Below are positions 6,241-7,689 of a DNA stretch of 7,689 bases, in pieces. The first letter of the stretch is position 1. Each line of letters opens with the position of its first letter. This DNA is from an uncultured Spirochaetaceae bacterium. Its GTDB lineage: Bacteria > Spirochaetota > Spirochaetia > Sphaerochaetales > Sphaerochaetaceae. The notes beneath the pieces are model-generated. The model had not been told where the DNA came from. It saw only the letters and a list, made by a program, of their open reading frames with translations, and ran no database searches. Made by a program: the position numbers and the translations under genes. The stretch spans positions 1 through 7,689 of the forward strand of contig CALXON010000119.1 in the NCBI GenBank assembly GCA_944389985.1, given 5' to 3'.

Positions 6241-6864
6241 CTACCTTTCAGCGGTATTTGATGGAGTGAGTATCACGACACCTGAAAGCTTCTCATCTTC
6301 CGTATCGATCGAGCTCTTTCCTGTGCGGTGCACATCCCTGAATTCAGAGACAAAATCGTCGACCGTACTTATGACATCGTAACCGAAACCTTTCTCATCA
6401 CTCCTGTAGTGCATTGGAACGACGATCTTCGGGGAAAGTGCCCTTACCAGATTTGCTGCTTCCTTGCCGTTAATCGTATAGAATCCTCCGACAGGAATGA
6501 GCATCACATCAATGCCGCGGAGCTTCTCCATCTCTCTTGGTCTGCACCCGAGATCACCGAGGTGGGCTATCCTTGTCTTTCCGTCACTGATGATTAATAT
6601 GGTATTCTTTCCGCGCTTCGTTCCCTCCGCATCATCATGGAATGTCCCGATGCTCTCAATTGTGAAAGGAGAGTCCTTTCCTGAAAGATGCACACTTTCC
6701 CTGAAGTTATGATCCCCATGCTCGTGCGTGCATAGTACCATATCCGCATTTTCCCTGACATCATCAAGGCCCGGAACCGAGCCGTCGCTGTATGGATCGA
6801 TGATTATGGCGTGTCCGTCACCTTCGATCCTGAAACATGAGTGTCCGATCCATGTTATCTTCAT
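6241..6864 (-). CDS. MBL-fold metallohydrolase (UlaG/UPF0173-like)
   Basis: This is a 207-residue stand-alone metallo-beta-lactamase-fold protein. It starts with the family's MKITWIGHSCFRIEG and IIIDPYSDG. The metal ligands are clear: THEHGDHN with His47, His49, Asp51 and His52, then His76, AHLGD with Asp104, and a final PMHY with His152. GGFYTINGKEAANLV (126-140) is typical of the small 'beta-lactamase fold Zn-dependent hydrolase' group related to UlaG (ascorbate-6-phosphate lactonase) and UPF0173. The substrate cannot be told from sequence. With all ligands kept, a two-metal hydrolase is expected. The start is firm: GGAGG lies 7 bases upstream. Its ATG overlaps the TGA of the GNAT gene as ATGA, so the two are probably translationally coupled. 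Confidence 0.93.
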   Translation of the reverse strand: MKITWIGHSCFRIEGDGHAIIIDPYSDGSVPGLDDVRENADMVLCTHEHGDHNFRESVHLSGKDSPFTIESIGTFHDDAEGTKRGKNTILIISDGKTRIAHLGDLGCRPREMEKLRGIDVMLIPVGGFYTINGKEAANLVRALSPKIVVPMHYRSDEKGFGYDVISTVDDFVSEFRDVHRTGKSSIDTEDEKLSGVVILTPSNTAER

Positions 6865-7316
6865 ATTCCCTCCTCCAGTTCCATTGTCAGTATGGGATAG
6901 GGTCTGCCGTCACTGTCGGTATCAGACCGGTCCGTCTCAATGAATCCCATATGTCTGTAGAATCCGACCGCCTGTGGATTCTGCTCATTGACCGTTGTTC
7001 TCTTTACTCCGTATTCGCTGATTCCTCTTTCAAGAAGCTTTCTTCCTGTTCCTTTTCCCCGTGAATCAGGATCGATGAAGAGCATCTCAAGCATATTCCC
7101 GTCAATCCCCATGAAACCAGCAGGAACGGAATCATTCTCTGCGATTACAAGAATGGGAACTGAACGGAAAGCTTCCGGAACATAGTTTCCAATCCTTACT
7201 ATCTCGTCCTCGGTGAGGAATGCATGTGTTGCCCTTACAGAACGCTCCCAGACATTTCTGAGAGCATTTATCAGCTCAGGAGATCTTTCCTCTTTTCTTA
7301 TCTCTTTTATCTTCAT
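6861..7316 (-). CDS. GNAT-family N-acetyltransferase, YjaB-like
   Basis: This acetyl-CoA-dependent acetyltransferase has 151 residues from the ATG at 7316. The coenzyme A binding motif is LFIDPDSRGKGTGRKLLE (79-96) with the R-x-x-G-x-G core RGKGTG. The C-terminal block TVNEQNPQAVGFYRHMGF (108-125) and the ending GRPYPILTMEL closely resemble E. coli YjaB, as does WERSVRATHAFLTEDEI near the N-terminus. The acceptor substrate is unknown. The frame stays open to an ATG at 7370, but those 18 extra codons lie in the preceding gene's terminator hairpin and do not look like GNAT sequence, so 7316 is preferred. No clear ribosome binding site precedes it. It overlaps the metallohydrolase gene by 4 bases, forming a two-gene unit. 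Confidence 0.92.
   Translation of the reverse strand: MKIKEIRKEERSPELINALRNVWERSVRATHAFLTEDEIVRIGNYVPEAFRSVPILVIAENDSVPAGFMGIDGNMLEMLFIDPDSRGKGTGRKLLERGISEYGVKRTTVNEQNPQAVGFYRHMGFIETDRSDTDSDGRPYPILTMELEEGI
6868..6876 (-). promoter_or_regulatory. Ribosome binding site of the metallohydrolase gene inside the GNAT gene
   Basis: GGAGGAGGG (6876 down to 6868) lies within the last codons of the GNAT gene, where it encodes the Glu-Glu-Gly of its C-terminus. It supports the ATG at 6864 and re-initiation after the GNAT stop. Confidence 0.8.
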
Positions 7317-7323
7317 GATCTGT

Positions 7324-7329
7324 AATATA
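7324..7329 (-). promoter_or_regulatory. Candidate -10 box of the GNAT-metallohydrolase operon
   Basis: TATATT (7329-7324, five of six matches to TATAAT) lies 7 bases before the ATG at 7316 and just downstream of the preceding gene's terminator. No convincing -35 box is seen at 16-18 bases. An overlapping reading, TG-T-TAATAT (7335-7327), would be an extended -10. A promoter is expected here because the terminator cuts off transcription from upstream. Confidence 0.35.
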
Positions 7330-7335
7330 TTAACA

Positions 7336-7376
7336 CAGAAATGAAATAAGTCATGCCGACTTGTAAGCATGACTTA
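7336..7376 (-). terminator. Rho-independent terminator after the DUF362-type gene
   Basis: TAAGTCATGC (7347-7356 on the + strand) pairs perfectly with GCATGACTTA (7367-7376), a 10-base stem with a 10-base loop. On the - strand it is followed by a T-rich tail, TTTCATTTCTG (7346-7336). It begins 8 bases after the stop of the DUF362-type gene. The other strand has no T-run after the stem, so it works in one direction. Confidence 0.8.
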
Positions 7377-7384
7377 CCATATCT

Positions 7385-7689
7385 TCAGAACTCAATCAGT
7401 TCATACTCTCTTGAGCCGTATCCGAGTTCTGCCGCCGCTTCGATCGTATGGATGCCGTTACGGCAGTTCACTCTTTCCATGAAGTGTTCTTTCCCCGGAT
7501 CATCGGAGGCCATGACAAGATCTATGCATGCCTGATCAATGGCAACAGGATCGAGGGATGCAAGGATGCCTATATCCTTCATGCATGGATCTTCTGCGAC
7601 CATGCAGCAGTCACAGTCGACGGAGAGGTTCTTCATGACATTGATGAATGCGATCCTTCCCTTGAAATGCTCAGCTACAGTCATCGCTG
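7385..7689 (-). CDS. DUF362-type protein, C-terminal part (5' end outside the window)
   Basis: Only the last 101 codons are present; the frame is open to the window edge, so the Met encoded at 7684 is probably internal. The segment FINVMKNLSVDCDCC, then DIGILASLDPVAIDQACIDLV, is the characteristic C-terminal region of DUF362 proteins, which often carry a [4Fe-4S] ferredoxin-like domain upstream and are thought to be redox or iron-sulfur proteins. Four Cys fall in a short stretch (CDCC and, 8 residues on, the Cys of DPCMKD), a likely metal or cluster site. The ending ELGYGSREYELIEF also fits this group. The missing N-terminal part prevents any statement on the ferredoxin domain. The gene ends in its own terminator, so it is separate from the GNAT operon. 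Confidence 0.88.
   Translation of the reverse strand, partial: AMTVAEHFKGRIAFINVMKNLSVDCDCCMVAEDPCMKDIGILASLDPVAIDQACIDLVMASDDPGKEHFMERVNCRNGIHTIEAAAELGYGSREYELIEF

Noticed and set aside
7317..7370. N-terminal extension of the GNAT gene to an ATG at 7370
   Set aside because: The extra codons fall in the terminator hairpin of the previous gene and do not resemble the start of GNAT proteins.

Overview
The window is a compact, gene-dense piece of a bacterial chromosome with mid-range base composition. It has no gap over 100 bases, no mobile element, no RNA gene and no CRISPR array. The HtpG protein, with its N-terminal block reading LTDEKLKGYSFDPQIDISF, and the general gene style look most like a spirochaete (Treponema/Sphaerochaeta-like). 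This is an impression from sequence memory, not a computed placement.

Layout, left to right. A + strand gene (98-964) encodes an odd membrane protein: a lipoprotein-like signal, a long Pro/Glu/Val-rich stretch and three C-terminal membrane helices. It runs tail-to-tail into a - strand ROK-family transcriptional regulator (930-2000), and the two reading frames overlap by 35 bases. The ROK gene is divergent from htpG (2084-3961, + strand, Hsp90 chaperone). The short spacer between them holds a 24-base dyad and candidate promoters in both directions. A strong intrinsic terminator follows htpG and sits directly before the ribosome binding site of an MscS-type mechanosensitive channel (4029-4904). 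A DUF554 membrane protein (4914-5603) follows in the same operon.

The right part lies on the - strand. Reading in the direction of transcription, it starts with the C-terminal end of a DUF362-type protein that runs off the window (7385-7689), followed by its own terminator. Next come a YjaB-like GNAT acetyltransferase (6861-7316), an MBL-fold metallohydrolase (6241-6864) joined to it by a 4-base ATGA overlap, and RlmE, the 23S rRNA 2'-O-methyltransferase (5598-6200). rlmE and the DUF554 gene converge, and their stop codons share the palindrome TCATGA.

Most genes are housekeeping or stress related: protein folding, osmotic protection, ribosome modification. No undescribed multi-gene system is evident. 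The more unusual points are the topology of the first protein, a ROK regulator that appears to have lost its kinase residues, the dyad between ROK and htpG, a terminator crowding the mscS start, and three - strand genes that lack a usable Shine-Dalgarno but carry -10-like hexamers 6-7 bases before the ATG, as leaderless genes do.
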